DNA of 50,377 nucleotides from Actinomycetes bacterium (GCA_023431405.1 JAEYVZ010000064.1:1-50377), one strand, 5' to 3'; shown: positions 26,413 to 34,989, counted from the first letter of the stretch. The notes: generated by a model not told the origin, from the sequence alone. Program-made: numbers and translations.

Positions 26413-27171
26413 TCAGCGTCCGGTGCGGGCCAGTCGCTCGGTGAGGCGGTTCGGGAGGAGACGCACGACAGCGACGAGCACCTTGTACCGCAGCGACGGG
26501 ATCGAGACGGCTTTTCCGCGGGCGGCGTCGCGGAGCCCCTCTCGGACGACGTCGGATGCCGTCAGCCACATCCACGCGGGGACCCCCTCCTCGCCGGGCG
26601 GCAGGCCGAGCCGTTCGTGGAAGTTCGTATGTGTGAAGCCCGGGCAGACGGCGGTGACCGTCACGGGTCGATACGTCGCGTTCGCCCATCGGCTGAACGA
26701 CACGACCCACGCCTTGACGGCCCCATAGGTGCCGCGCGGCAGGAACGCGGCCACCGACGCGATGTTGATGATCCGTCCGCTCCCCCGCGGTGTCATCGCT
26801 CGCAGCGCCGCGTGCGTGAGGTGCATCGTCGCGCGCACGTGGAGGTCGAGGTGACGGTCCTCGTCGGCGATGTCGTTGCGGTCGAAGCGGAGGCCGAGGC
26901 CGTAGCCCGCGTTGTTGACGAGGATCCCCACGGGGCGCTCGGGGTCGCTCAGCCGGCGCTCCACGACGGCGAGTCCCTCCGGATCCGTGAGATCGGCGGG
27001 CAGCACCTCGCAGGACACGCGATGCGTCTCACTCAGCTCGCGCGCGAGTCGCTCCAGAGCATCGCGATCCCGCGCGACGAGCACGAGATCCGCACCCGTT
27101 GCCGCCAGCTGCCGGGCGAACTCGGCACCGAGGCCGGAGCTCGCGCCCGTGATGAGGGCCGTCTTCGCCAT
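26413..27171 (-). CDS. SDR family NAD(P)-dependent oxidoreductase
   Basis: A 252-residue short-chain dehydrogenase with cofactor motif LITGASSGLGAEFARQLA (TGxxxGxG), VNNAGYGLG, catalytic Ser in NIASVAAFL and YxxxK in GTYGAVKAWV. The substrate is unknown; the ending YKVLVAVVRLLPNRLTERLARTGR resembles DltE/KduD-like cytosolic members. Its ATG has TAGGCT 6 nt upstream, and the -10 includes the stop codon of folA. Confidence 0.88.
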   Translation of the reverse strand: MAKTALITGASSGLGAEFARQLAATGADLVLVARDRDALERLARELSETHRVSCEVLPADLTDPEGLAVVERRLSDPERPVGILVNNAGYGLGLRFDRNDIADEDRHLDLHVRATMHLTHAALRAMTPRGSGRIINIASVAAFLPRGTYGAVKAWVVSFSRWANATYRPVTVTAVCPGFTHTNFHERLGLPPGEEGVPAWMWLTASDVVREGLRDAARGKAVSIPSLRYKVLVAVVRLLPNRLTERLARTGR

Positions 27172-27177
27172 GCCGTC

Positions 27178-27183
27178 AGCCTA
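27178..27183 (-). promoter_or_regulatory. Leaderless promoter -10 of the SDR gene
   Basis: TAGGCT on the minus strand, 6 nt before the ATG at 27171; its TAG is the folA stop codon. Confidence 0.5.
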
Positions 27184-27720
27184 GGACGCGCTCCGCTCGT
27201 GGCGCACGAAGCGGTAACGGATGCCGCTGCGCGACTGCTCCCACCCGCCGTGCTCCACGACCGGCCAGCCGTCTCGCGACGGCGCCCGGGTGTCACCGTC
27301 GACCTCGAGGTCGAGTTCGGTCACCTCGAGCACGTCGGCGCGGCCGATCGCCGAGCGGTACAGCTCGCCGCCACCGATCACCCACACTGTCTCGGCATCC
27401 CCCGCGAGCCCGATCGCTTCGTCGAGGTCGGCGGCCGTCTCGGCACCGTCAGCGCCCCACTCCGGGTTTCGCGTCACGACGATGTTCCGCCGGCCCGGGA
27501 GGGGCCGGAAGCGATCGGGGAACGATTCCCAGGTGCGCCGGCCCATGATGACCGGCGTCCCCATCGTGATCTCGCGGAAGTGCGCCAGGTCTTCGGGTAC
27601 GTGCCACGGCATGCCGCCGTCGGCGCCGATGACGCCGTCGTGGGCTTCTGCCCAGATCAGACCGATCCGAGGGGTGCGGCCGGGCTGACTGCTCCGGTGC
27701 GTCAGCGCAGCGCCGGTCAT
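27181..27720 (-). CDS. folA: Dihydrofolate reductase
   Basis: A 179-residue DHFR: IGLIWAEAHDGVIGADGGMPW, then HFREITMGTPVIMGRRTWES and VWVIGGGELYRSAI. It regenerates THF from the DHF made by ThyA. The ATG overlaps the thyA stop (ATGA), so thyA-folA is a coupled pair. The N-terminal about 15 residues before the core are a non-conserved extension. Confidence 0.96.
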   Translation of the reverse strand: MTGAALTHRSSQPGRTPRIGLIWAEAHDGVIGADGGMPWHVPEDLAHFREITMGTPVIMGRRTWESFPDRFRPLPGRRNIVVTRNPEWGADGAETAADLDEAIGLAGDAETVWVIGGGELYRSAIGRADVLEVTELDLEVDGDTRAPSRDGWPVVEHGGWEQSRSGIRYRFVRHERSAS

Positions 27721-28532
27721 ACCGCGACGGCGCCGCGGATCGCCGGATGGTGCTGGTAGTCCTCCACCACGAAGTCTTCGTAGCGGTAGTCGAAGATCGA
27801 ATCCGGCGTGCGGGTGATCCGCAGTCGCGGATACGGGTAGGGCTGCCGCGTGAGCTGCTCGCGCACCTGCTCGACATGGTTGTCGTAGATGTGGCAGTCG
27901 CCTCCCGTCCACACGAAGTCGCCCGGCTCGAGACCGGTCTGCTGGGCGATCATCATCGTCAGCAGGGCGTACGACCCGATGTTGAAGGGCACCCCCAGGA
28001 ACATGTCGGCGCTGCGCTGATACAGCTGACACGACAGCTTGCCGTCGGCGACGTAGAACTGGAACAGCGCATGGCACGGCGCCAGCGCCATGTCGGGGAT
28101 GTCGGCCGGGTTCCACGCCGACACGATGATGCGGCGCGAGTCGGGGTTCGTGCGGATCTGCTCGATCACCTGCGAGATCTGGTCGATGTGCCCTCCGGAG
28201 GGCGTCGGCCACGAACGCCACTGGACTCCGTATACCGGGCCGAGCTCACCGTCGGCATCGGCCCATTCGTCCCAGATCGTGACGCCGTGCTCCTGCAGCC
28301 AGCGCACGTTGGACTCGCCGCGGAGGAACCAGAGCAGCTCGTATGCGATCGATTTGAAATGGACCCGCTTGGTGGTGATGAGGGGGAACCCCTGGGCGAG
28401 GTCGAAGCGGATCTGACGCCCGAACACGCTCGTCGTGCCGGTGCCGGTGCGGTCGTCTTTGTGAACGCCCTCCGTGAGCACGGAGCGGAGCAGGTCTTCG
28501 TACGGGGTGGGAACGGATGCCGTGTCGGTCAC
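27717..28532 (-). CDS. thyA: Thymidylate synthase
   Basis: A 271-residue ThyA with the nucleophile Cys153 in ALAPCHALFQFYV, the phosphate-binding DDRTGTGTTSVFG, and NPDSRRIIVSAWNP. It makes dTMP from dUMP using methylene-THF. GTG 28532 lacks a Shine-Dalgarno; TAGTCT lies 6 nt upstream. Confidence 0.98.
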   Translation of the reverse strand: MTDTASVPTPYEDLLRSVLTEGVHKDDRTGTGTTSVFGRQIRFDLAQGFPLITTKRVHFKSIAYELLWFLRGESNVRWLQEHGVTIWDEWADADGELGPVYGVQWRSWPTPSGGHIDQISQVIEQIRTNPDSRRIIVSAWNPADIPDMALAPCHALFQFYVADGKLSCQLYQRSADMFLGVPFNIGSYALLTMMIAQQTGLEPGDFVWTGGDCHIYDNHVEQVREQLTRQPYPYPRLRITRTPDSIFDYRYEDFVVEDYQHHPAIRGAVAV

Positions 28533-28538
28533 GCAGTC

Positions 28539-28544
28539 AGACTA
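28539..28544 (-). promoter_or_regulatory. Leaderless promoter -10 of thyA-folA
   Basis: TAGTCT on the minus strand, 6 nt before GTG 28532. Confidence 0.55.
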
Positions 28545-28636
28545 CCGGCGGCAGCGGACAGGGGGCCGGTGACGCGCGACGTCGCACCGCACCGATATAT
28601 CCCGACAGGATCGCTGCTCCCCCGCCGTGAGGCGGT

Positions 28637-28642
28637 TAGGCT
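28637..28642 (+). promoter_or_regulatory. Leaderless promoter -10 of the thioredoxin-like gene
   Basis: TAGGCT 8 nt before GTG 28651, with no ribosome binding site. Confidence 0.5.
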
Positions 28643-28650
28643 GGTGCGTT

Positions 28651-29088
28651 GTGAATCTGCTCGGCGCCCTCTGGGCCCTCGCCGCTCTGCTCGCGGTGAC
28701 CGTCGCCATCGGGCTGCTGCTGCGCTGGCAGCAGAACCGGCCCCGCCGGCCCGACCCGGACGAGATCGTCCAGCCGGGACGCCTGGGGGCGCCCGCGCTC
28801 GGCGAGACGGCGACGCTCCTGCAGTTCAGCACGGAGATGTGCGCGCGCTGCCCGGGTGTGCACCGTGTGCTCGGCGACATCGCCCGCGCGCACGCCGGCG
28901 TCGTGCATTTCGACATCGATGTGACCCACCGGCCCGACATCGCCCGCCATTTCCACGTGCTGCAGACCCCCACGACCTTCATCCTCGACAGCCGCGGAGC
29001 CATCCGAAGCCGCTTCGGCGGCACGCCGAGCCGGCACGTGATCGAGATGGAGCTCGCACGCGTGACCGGCAGCCGCGTCGAGGCCTGA
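28651..29088 (+). CDS. Membrane-anchored thioredoxin family protein
   Basis: A 145-residue protein with one N-terminal membrane segment (about 2-25), a basic linker, then a thioredoxin fold with active site Cys64-Ala-Arg-Cys67 and cis-Pro in QTPTTFILD. The CARC sequence differs from the usual CGPC/CxxC, so redox potential and partner are unknown. Orientation of the anchor is not determined. GTG 28651 is chosen from the upstream TAGGCT. It precedes an OsmC gene by about 100 bp; both could serve thiol redox defence. Confidence 0.83.
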   Translation: MNLLGALWALAALLAVTVAIGLLLRWQQNRPRRPDPDEIVQPGRLGAPALGETATLLQFSTEMCARCPGVHRVLGDIARAHAGVVHFDIDVTHRPDIARHFHVLQTPTTFILDSRGAIRSRFGGTPSRHVIEMELARVTGSRVEA

Positions 29089-29190
29089 GACCGGCACCGT
29101 TTCCCGACTCGCGGTTCCCTCCTCCTCGCCGCCGGTCTACGCTCGTTGGCAGGCGCGCCAGCGCCGCCGACCCCAGCCAGGAGGACTGAC

Positions 29191-29616
29191 ATGAGCGTGA
29201 CGAGCGAAGCGACGACGAGCTGGAAGGGGAGCCTCACAGAGGGTTCCGGAGAGATCGCGCTCGAGAGCTCCAACCAGGGGCCCCTGCCGGTCAACTGGAA
29301 AGCGCGCAGCGAAGGTTCCACGTCGGTCACCACGCCCGAGGAACTGCTCGCCGCGGCCCATTCCTCATGCTTCAGCATGGCTCTGTCGCACGCCCTCGCG
29401 CAGAACGGGACGCCGCCGGAGTCGGTCGAGACGACGGCATCGGTCACGTTCATCCCCGGCACCGGCATCACCGGCTCGCACCTGAACGTGAGCGCCGTCG
29501 TGCCCGGGCTGTCCCCCGAGGACTTCGCCCGCATCGCCGATGAGGCGAAGACCGGATGCCCCGTCTCGGCGGCGCTGACCGGCATCGAGATCACGCTCGA
29601 GGCGACGCTTGGCTGA
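29191..29616 (+). CDS. OsmC family peroxiredoxin
   Basis: A 141-residue OsmC/Ohr fold with redox cysteines Cys60 (AAAHSSCFSMALS) and Cys123 (TGCPVSAAL). The family reduces organic hydroperoxides with lipoyl or mycothiol-type donors. The LPVNWKARSEG start and length fit the OsmC subgroup. A strong AGGAGG precedes the ATG. It overlaps the next gene by 8 bp, so they are probably cotranscribed. Confidence 0.92.
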   Translation: MSVTSEATTSWKGSLTEGSGEIALESSNQGPLPVNWKARSEGSTSVTTPEELLAAAHSSCFSMALSHALAQNGTPPESVETTASVTFIPGTGITGSHLNVSAVVPGLSPEDFARIADEAKTGCPVSAALTGIEITLEATLG

Positions 29617-30517
29617 TTCCGCTGTCGGGCGTGTCGTCGTCGCCGGCGCGTCGGGCCTGATCGGTCGCGCGCTCGTCGGCGCGCTGCAGGCAGACGGCGT
29701 CCCGGTGACGAGGCTTGTCCGCCGCGAGGCGGAGTCACCGGACGAGGTCTCGTGGGACCCGACGTCGCGGCCGCTGGACCCCGCGGTGCTCGCCGGGGCG
29801 CGGGCGGTCGTCGGCCTGAACGGCGCGAGCATCGGCCGCTTCCCGTGGACCAAGCGCTACCGGCACACGCTGCTGTGGTCGCGCATCCAGCCCACCCAGA
29901 CCCTCGCGGCCGCCGTCCGCGCGCTCGGCGACGACGCCCCCGCCTTCATCTCGTCGTCCGCGGTCGGCTACTACCCGTCGTCTCCCGGCACCGACCTCAC
30001 CGAAGACGCACCGCGCGGCGACACGTTCCTCGCGGACCTGTGCGGGGAGTGGGAGTCGGCCGCCCAGCGCGCCGGCGAGCGCGCACGGGTCGCGCTGCTG
30101 CGCACCGCGCCCATCGTCCATCCGCAGGGTGTGCTGAAGCCGCTGCTGCTCCTGACGAGGCTCGGGGTCTCCGGTCCGATCGGCAGCGGCCGGCAGGTGT
30201 GGCCGTGGATCTCGCTCGACGACGAGGTCGCCGCCATCCGGCATGTCATCGACCACGGTATCGACGGCCCCGTGAACCTCGCCTCGCCCGAACGCACGAC
30301 GGCGAACGACCTCGGCTTCGCGCTCGCGCAGCGGATGAACCGCCCGTACGTGCTGCGCGCCCCCGAGTGGGGCCTGAAGCTCGTGCTGGGCAAGGATGCC
30401 ACGGAGGCGCTGCTCACGAGCGACATGCACGTCGTACCGCACAAGCTCACGGCATCCGGGTTCTCGTTCCGCCACCCGCGGGTCGAGGAGGCCATCGCCG
30501 CCGTCGTCCCGGCCTGA
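29609..30517 (+). CDS. TIGR01777 family epimerase/NAD-binding protein
   Basis: A 302-residue Rossmann protein: VVVAGASGLIGRALVGALQ, then FISSSAVGYYPSS, WESAAQRAGERARVALLRT and the C-terminal DUF1731-type segment PHKLTASGFSFRHP. TIGR01777 proteins (YfcH-like) resemble sugar epimerases, but their activity is not established. I take the TTG at 29609 as start because the fold begins immediately after and no ATG/GTG is better placed. It is convergent with the TPR-like gene. Confidence 0.85.
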   Translation: MADSAVGRVVVAGASGLIGRALVGALQADGVPVTRLVRREAESPDEVSWDPTSRPLDPAVLAGARAVVGLNGASIGRFPWTKRYRHTLLWSRIQPTQTLAAAVRALGDDAPAFISSSAVGYYPSSPGTDLTEDAPRGDTFLADLCGEWESAAQRAGERARVALLRTAPIVHPQGVLKPLLLLTRLGVSGPIGSGRQVWPWISLDDEVAAIRHVIDHGIDGPVNLASPERTTANDLGFALAQRMNRPYVLRAPEWGLKLVLGKDATEALLTSDMHVVPHKLTASGFSFRHPRVEEAIAAVVPA

Positions 30518-30558
30518 CACCCGGCCGGCGCACCCGGCGAATCAGGGATCGGGGCGAG

Positions 30559-31008
30559 TCAGCGATCGGGATCGGTGCGCTCCAGCGCGATCGCCTTCCG
30601 TGCGGCCTGCCGCGCACGCGTGCGGTCGCCTGCACCGTCGTAGGCGAGGGCGAGGCGGAACCAGGCCCGCCAGTCATCCGGGTGCGCCTGCACGTCGTCT
30701 CGGTAGGCGGGGAACAGGGCGTCGGCCTGCGCACGGTCGGGTCGTCCGCTCTGGCGGACGTCGATCTCCTCGCCGGGCAGCCCGCCCTCGCGTTCGAGCC
30801 GTCGTCCGAGGGCCTGGGCGCGCATGCCGAAGCGCAGCTCTCTCCACAGCCCCCACGCCGCGATCACCGGCAGCAGCAGCAGAGCGGCGCCCATGGCGAT
30901 CGCCACCGGCTGCCCCGAGGTCAGCAGCAGCCAGCCGCGCTGCGCGACGAGGGCGATGTAGAGGGCCAGCACCGCCGCCATGACGAAGACGCCGATGCGG
31001 GCGCTCAT
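30559..31008 (-). CDS. Membrane protein with TPR-like C-terminus
   Basis: A 149-residue protein with two hydrophobic segments (about 5-25 and 34-55) and a cytoplasmic tail holding one TPR-like unit (DDWRAWFRLALAYDGAGDRTRARQA, read across positions). Its function is unknown. Its ATG overlaps the dapB stop (ATGA), so it is translationally coupled to dapB. Confidence 0.75.
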   Translation of the reverse strand: MSARIGVFVMAAVLALYIALVAQRGWLLLTSGQPVAIAMGAALLLLPVIAAWGLWRELRFGMRAQALGRRLEREGGLPGEEIDVRQSGRPDRAQADALFPAYRDDVQAHPDDWRAWFRLALAYDGAGDRTRARQAARKAIALERTDPDR

Positions 31009-31820
31009 GCGCTCGTCGCCGCGGCGACCTGACCAGGCACACCACCCTCGTCGACGGGGGCCTCGCGCCGGGCATGAGGGGCCCGCAGACCGATGTCGAT
31101 GAAACTGTCGAGCCCCACGATCACCCCCCGCGCGTCTCGCGCGGCGGCGAGCGCCACACGGATGCCGGGCGCGTACGCGGCTGCCGGATCGATCGTGTCG
31201 TGCACGATCGTCACCGACTCCCCCGCCCCCGACAGGATGGTCTCCTGGCGCGCGACGACACCCGGGCGGCGCAGCGAATGGATGGGCACGCTCGCGACCT
31301 GCTGCCCGCGGGCGCGCTGGTCGACATACGGAGACTCCACGGGGCCCGCCTCGGCGCGGGCGGCGGCGATCAGCTCTGCCGTGCGCACCGCGGTTCCGCT
31401 GGGCGAATCGACCTTCGTCTCGCGGTGCGCCTCGACGATCTCGATCGACGGGAAGAAGGGGGCTGCGGCGGCGGCGAGCGCCGACCCGATGACCGACCCG
31501 AGGGAGAAGTTGGGGATGAAGACGACGCCGGTGGTCGTGTCGTCGACGAGGGGTCGCACGAGAGCGATGCGCTCCGACGACCAGCCCGACGTGCCGACCA
31601 GCACGTTGATGCCCCGCTCGATCGCCGCGCGCACCACGTCGACCGAGACCGCCGGCGTCGAGGCGTCGACGACGAGGTCGGCACCGTCGATCTCCGACAG
31701 ATCGCTCGAGGAACCGAGCACCGCGACCACGTCGAAATCGGCGCTCTCGTCGATCACACGGCGGATGATGCCGCCGAGTTTGCCGGTACCGCCCACCAGG
31801 GCGACTCGCGTCGTCGTCAT
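31005..31820 (-). CDS. dapB: 4-hydroxy-tetrahydrodipicolinate reductase
   Basis: A 271-residue DapB: nucleotide motif VALVGGTGKLGG, IPNFSLGSVIG, and the signature EIVEAHRETKVDSPSGTA. The catalytic His and Lys are present, but the second His of the usual E-x-HH motif is Arg here. It makes tetrahydrodipicolinate in the DAP pathway. The ATG has TAGGCT 6 nt upstream (leaderless). It is about 20 residues longer at the C-terminus than typical. Confidence 0.95.
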   Translation of the reverse strand: MTTTRVALVGGTGKLGGIIRRVIDESADFDVVAVLGSSSDLSEIDGADLVVDASTPAVSVDVVRAAIERGINVLVGTSGWSSERIALVRPLVDDTTTGVVFIPNFSLGSVIGSALAAAAAPFFPSIEIVEAHRETKVDSPSGTAVRTAELIAAARAEAGPVESPYVDQRARGQQVASVPIHSLRRPGVVARQETILSGAGESVTIVHDTIDPAAAYAPGIRVALAAARDARGVIVGLDSFIDIGLRAPHARREAPVDEGGVPGQVAAATSA

Positions 31821-31826
31821 GCCTCC

Positions 31827-31832
31827 AGCCTA
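31827..31832 (-). promoter_or_regulatory. Leaderless promoter -10 of dapB
   Basis: TAGGCT on the minus strand, 6 nt before the ATG at 31820. It faces away from the plus-strand promoter 24 bp further on. Confidence 0.55.
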
Positions 31833-31855
31833 CGTGGCCGCACACCGCGCCCCGG

Positions 31856-31861
31856 TACCCT
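31856..31861 (+). promoter_or_regulatory. Leaderless promoter -10 of the GNAT gene
   Basis: TACCCT 7 nt before the ATG at 31869. Two opposite leaderless promoters share this 48-bp intergenic region. Confidence 0.5.
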
Positions 31862-31868
31862 CGACGGC

Positions 31869-32339
31869 ATGGTGACCCTCGACGCGCTCCCCGCCGACGA
31901 CCCTCGCTCCCGGGCGCTCCTCGCCGACTACTTCGCCATGCGCGGCGAAGCCTTCCCGAAGGGCCAGCAGTACCGGCCCGTGTACCCGGATGCCGCGACG
32001 TTCACTCCTCCGGCGGGCGTCTTCCTCGTCGTCGTCGATGACGACGGACACGATGTCGGGTGCGGCGGCATCCGCCGCATCCCCGACGGGGACTCGGGCG
32101 TGCGGTACGAGGTGAAGCACCTGTTCCTGCGGCCCGAGACCCGCGGACGCGGCTGGGGGCGCGTGCTCCTGGCGGCGCTCGAAGACCAGGCCCGCGCGTG
32201 GGGCGCCGCCCAGATCGTGCTCGACACCCACCACACGCTGGCGGCCGCCGGTGCCCTCTACGCACGCAGCGGATACATCCCGATCGACCCGTACAACGAC
32301 AACCCGAATGCGACGGTGTGGCTCGGGAAGGCCCTCTGA
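31869..32339 (+). CDS. GNAT family N-acetyltransferase
   Basis: A 156-residue GNAT enzyme: GCGGIRRIPDGDSGVRYEVK, then the acetyl-CoA motif RPETRGRGWGRVLLAAL and LDTHHTLAAAGALYARSGY near the end. The substrate is unknown. It is divergent from dapB. Confidence 0.88.
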   Translation: MVTLDALPADDPRSRALLADYFAMRGEAFPKGQQYRPVYPDAATFTPPAGVFLVVVDDDGHDVGCGGIRRIPDGDSGVRYEVKHLFLRPETRGRGWGRVLLAALEDQARAWGAAQIVLDTHHTLAAAGALYARSGYIPIDPYNDNPNATVWLGKAL

Positions 32340-32360
32340 GGCGGCGACCGGCATTCAGCC

Positions 32361-32376
32361 CGCCGGGCCCCCGGCG
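32361..32376. terminator. Possible bidirectional hairpin
   Basis: CGCCGG and CCGGCG around a 4-nt loop between the convergent GNAT and phosphotransferase genes. No T-tract. Confidence 0.35.
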
Positions 32377-32392
32377 CAGAGAGGGCGACGAG

Positions 32393-33250
32393 TCACGTAG
32401 AGTCCGAGGCGATCTCACGGGTCGTGTGCGCCGACATGGCGCGCATCCCGGAGTCGGTCACGTCGTGCATCGTCGCGGCGAACGCTGCCGCCCATCCCTT
32501 CGCCCGCAGCCAGGTCGCGTCGTCGTAGCGTCCGGAGAGCCGCGAACACAGGCGGTCTCGCCCGTCGGCGGTGAACGCCATCCACGCCACCGCCAGGTCG
32601 CAGGCCGGATCGCCGCCGCACATGTCGCCGAAGTCGATGACGGCGGCCAGCTCGCCGCCGTCGGTCACGAGGTTCGCGGGATGGAGGTCGCCGTGCACCC
32701 ACACCGCCGGTGCACTCCATTCCGGGGCGGACACCGCCGCATCCCACGCCGTCCGCAGGTGGGGCCAGCGGCTCAGCCGGGCGCGCACGATGTCGTCACG
32801 GGTGCGCATGGCGACGCCCCGGAAAGGATTGTGCGGCGCGTCCGGAGGTGCCGGCACATGCAGCGACTCCAGCACGTCGGCGATCCGCTCCACGAAACGG
32901 TCGCGTTCGACGGGAGGAAGGTCGATCATGCGGCTCCCGTCGAACCACGGCACGACACTCCAGCGCCAGGGGTAGTCGCCCTGTGGCATCCCCACGGCGA
33001 TCGGCGCAGGGACCGGCACCGGCAGGCGTGCTGCCAGCGTCGGCAGCCAGCGCTGCTCGTGCTCGATCAGCTGCGCCGCGGCGGCGCGCCGGGGAAGGCG
33101 CACCGCCCACCGCTCCCCCAGCCGGAACACATCGTTGTCCCAGCCGTGCGCGACGCGGTGAAGTGAGCCCCGGAGCCGCGGATGCTGGGCGCTGAGGAGC
33201 CGGTCGACGTCGTCGACCGTGAGGGTGACCTCGGCGGCAGGCTCAGGCAC
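32393..33250 (-). CDS. Phosphotransferase (APH family)
   Basis: A 285-residue aminoglycoside phosphotransferase/choline kinase-fold protein. VAHGWDNDVFRLG is the nucleotide loop, VHGDLHPANL the catalytic loop (Asp of HGD), and VIDFGDMCGGDPACDLA the metal motif. The family covers antibiotic, homoserine and sugar kinases; MPH-type macrolide kinases look similar. I would not assign resistance. GTG 33250 begins 5 bp after the phosphatase stop, so the two genes form an operon. Confidence 0.88.
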   Translation of the reverse strand: MPEPAAEVTLTVDDVDRLLSAQHPRLRGSLHRVAHGWDNDVFRLGERWAVRLPRRAAAAQLIEHEQRWLPTLAARLPVPVPAPIAVGMPQGDYPWRWSVVPWFDGSRMIDLPPVERDRFVERIADVLESLHVPAPPDAPHNPFRGVAMRTRDDIVRARLSRWPHLRTAWDAAVSAPEWSAPAVWVHGDLHPANLVTDGGELAAVIDFGDMCGGDPACDLAVAWMAFTADGRDRLCSRLSGRYDDATWLRAKGWAAAFAATMHDVTDSGMRAMSAHTTREIASDST

Positions 33251-33255
33251 GCTCG

Positions 33256-33855
33256 TCAGATGCGCGGCGTCTCGGGAAGACCGGTGCGCAACTCCATCGG
33301 CAGGTGTGCGAGGTCGTTGTGCGTGACGAGCGTCCAGGGGCGGCCGGGGCGCTGCGCCAGCACCGTGAGACCGCAATGCGCCTGGGTGAGAGTCAGCCAA
33401 CGCCACTCGGGCGCATCCAGCACCTCGCGCACGAACCAGGCGATGACGAAGTTGTGCGTGATGAGCAGTTCGTGAGCCCCGGGCTTTCGGACGAGGAACT
33501 CCGACACGGCATCCGACATCTGGGCAGAGCCGGCCTCGATCTCTGCCTCGGTGATGCCGCCGAAGAACGCCTCGTACACGGGCGGGGTCTCCTCGGTCAT
33601 TCCGGTCGGCACGCAGTCGAACAGCAGGGCTGACGGTTCCGGGGTGACGGAGGTGAGACGATCGGCGACCGCCCGCGCCGTCTCCGCGGCTCGCTCCAGA
33701 GGCGAGTGCCAGACACCCGACAGCGGCACCGCCGAGAGGCGGTCGGCCAGCAGCTCCGCCTGCCGCTTGCCGCGCGGCGAGAGAGGGCCGTCTTCCAGGC
33801 CGTGCTCGGCGTCCAGGTGCTCGCCATGGCGCACCAGGTACAGGTAGTGCGTCAC
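33256..33855 (-). CDS. Histidine phosphatase family protein
   Basis: A 199-residue protein with the phosphohistidine motif YLVRHGEHL near the N-terminus and the second His in LLITHNFVIAWFV. It acts on an unknown phosphorylated substrate; phosphoglycerate mutase-like. I chose GTG 33855, 3 residues before the core. The alternative GTG at 33894 lies inside a TAGGGT -10 candidate (33893-33898). Cotranscribed with the phosphotransferase. Confidence 0.87.
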   Translation of the reverse strand: MTHYLYLVRHGEHLDAEHGLEDGPLSPRGKRQAELLADRLSAVPLSGVWHSPLERAAETARAVADRLTSVTPEPSALLFDCVPTGMTEETPPVYEAFFGGITEAEIEAGSAQMSDAVSEFLVRKPGAHELLITHNFVIAWFVREVLDAPEWRWLTLTQAHCGLTVLAQRPGRPWTLVTHNDLAHLPMELRTGLPETPRI

Positions 33856-33892
33856 TGAGGTCTCGATTCGTGGGGGGCCGGGGGCGCCTTCC

Positions 33893-33898
33893 ACCCTA
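33893..33898 (-). promoter_or_regulatory. Candidate -10 of the phosphatase-phosphotransferase operon
   Basis: TAGGGT on the minus strand, about 37 nt before GTG 33855. Confidence 0.35.
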
Positions 33899-33915
33899 CG
33901 TCAGCTCATCGCGCT

Positions 33916-34965
33916 TCACTCCGACGCGCGAGCGATCTCCGACAACTGCGTGCGGCTGAGGCGCACTCCGACGCCCTGCAGCATCTCCTCGACGTGCGAG
34001 ACGGCGAAGGCGTTGACGATGGGCGCGACGATGACGCGCTGGGCGAGCAGCCAGGCGATCGCGACAGCCGCGGGCCGCACGGAGAGCTCCTCGGCGACCC
34101 GGTCGAGCGCACGCAGCGTGCGCGCACCGCGGCGGTTCATCGCTGCCGCCAGCTGCGATCCGCGCACGGTCGGACCGACGCCGGAGCGCGATCGGTGCAC
34201 GCCGGCGAGGTACCCGTGCTCGAGCGCCTGCGACGTGGTGACCGCGATGTTCTGGGCACCGGCGACCAGCCGCAGATCACCGTCGAAATCCTGCCGGCGC
34301 AGGATGTTGTAGGGCACATCGAGCACCGTCAGTCTCGGATACCCGGCGGAGGCCATGATGCGCGCCTCCACGAGCTGCGCCGCGGTGAACCCGAATGCTC
34401 CGACCGCACGCACCTTCCCGGTCTCCACGAGCCAGTCGGCGGTCGCGAGCGCGTCCTCGAGCACGGCGGAGGAATCGGAGGTCGCGTCGAGGTACAGCAC
34501 GTCGATGCGGTCGGTCTGCAGCCGCGTGAGCGACGCCTCGACCGAGCGGATGAGGTTGACCGAACCGAGTCCGGGGTGATCGGCATGGTGTCCGATGCGG
34601 ACGCCGACGACGAGGTCGTCACGCAGCGCACGCGACCGCATCCACTGGCCGATGATGTGTTCGCTCCGCCCCGAGCTGTAGCCGTCGGAGGTGTTGAGCG
34701 CGTTGCCGCCGCGTTCGACGTAGGCATCGAGGATCTTGTTGGCGGCCCCGGAATCGACATGCCATCCGAACTCCGCACCCCCGAGGATCAGGGGGAAGAT
34801 CGACAGACCCGTCTCACCCAGCGCGACGCGCACACCTTCTCCGACGCCCGGCCCCTGCACGGGGATCGGCGCGGAAGGGTGCTCGCCGACGGGTTCGGGC
34901 GACGCGGGGACGGCGATGCGGGCGTGCGAATCGGAGGCGGTCGACCCTGCCCCGAAGAAACCCAC
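33916..34965 (-). CDS. Aldo/keto reductase-fold protein with degenerate active site
   Basis: A 349-residue protein with an AKR TIM barrel (ETGLSIFPLILGGAEFG, NTSDGYSSGRSEHIIGQW, RSVEASLTRLQTDRIDVLYL, RPAAVAIAWLLAQ). Aligned by eye to the AKR tetrad Asp-Tyr-Lys-His, only Tyr96 remains: Asp is Asn91, Lys is Arg123 and His is Asp160. It may be a binding or regulatory protein, or have altered chemistry. GTG 34965 has AGGAGG 6 nt upstream, which decides the start; about 45 residues precede the barrel. It has its own promoter. Confidence 0.85.
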   Translation of the reverse strand: MGFFGAGSTASDSHARIAVPASPEPVGEHPSAPIPVQGPGVGEGVRVALGETGLSIFPLILGGAEFGWHVDSGAANKILDAYVERGGNALNTSDGYSSGRSEHIIGQWMRSRALRDDLVVGVRIGHHADHPGLGSVNLIRSVEASLTRLQTDRIDVLYLDATSDSSAVLEDALATADWLVETGKVRAVGAFGFTAAQLVEARIMASAGYPRLTVLDVPYNILRRQDFDGDLRLVAGAQNIAVTTSQALEHGYLAGVHRSRSGVGPTVRGSQLAAAMNRRGARTLRALDRVAEELSVRPAAVAIAWLLAQRVIVAPIVNAFAVSHVEEMLQGVGVRLSRTQLSEIARASE

Positions 34966-34989
34966 TTCGCACCTCCTCGCGATGGGTGG

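Noticed and set aside
32393..33250. Aminoglycoside or macrolide resistance kinase
   Set aside because: Only general APH-fold motifs are visible; the family includes many housekeeping kinases and no resistance context is present.
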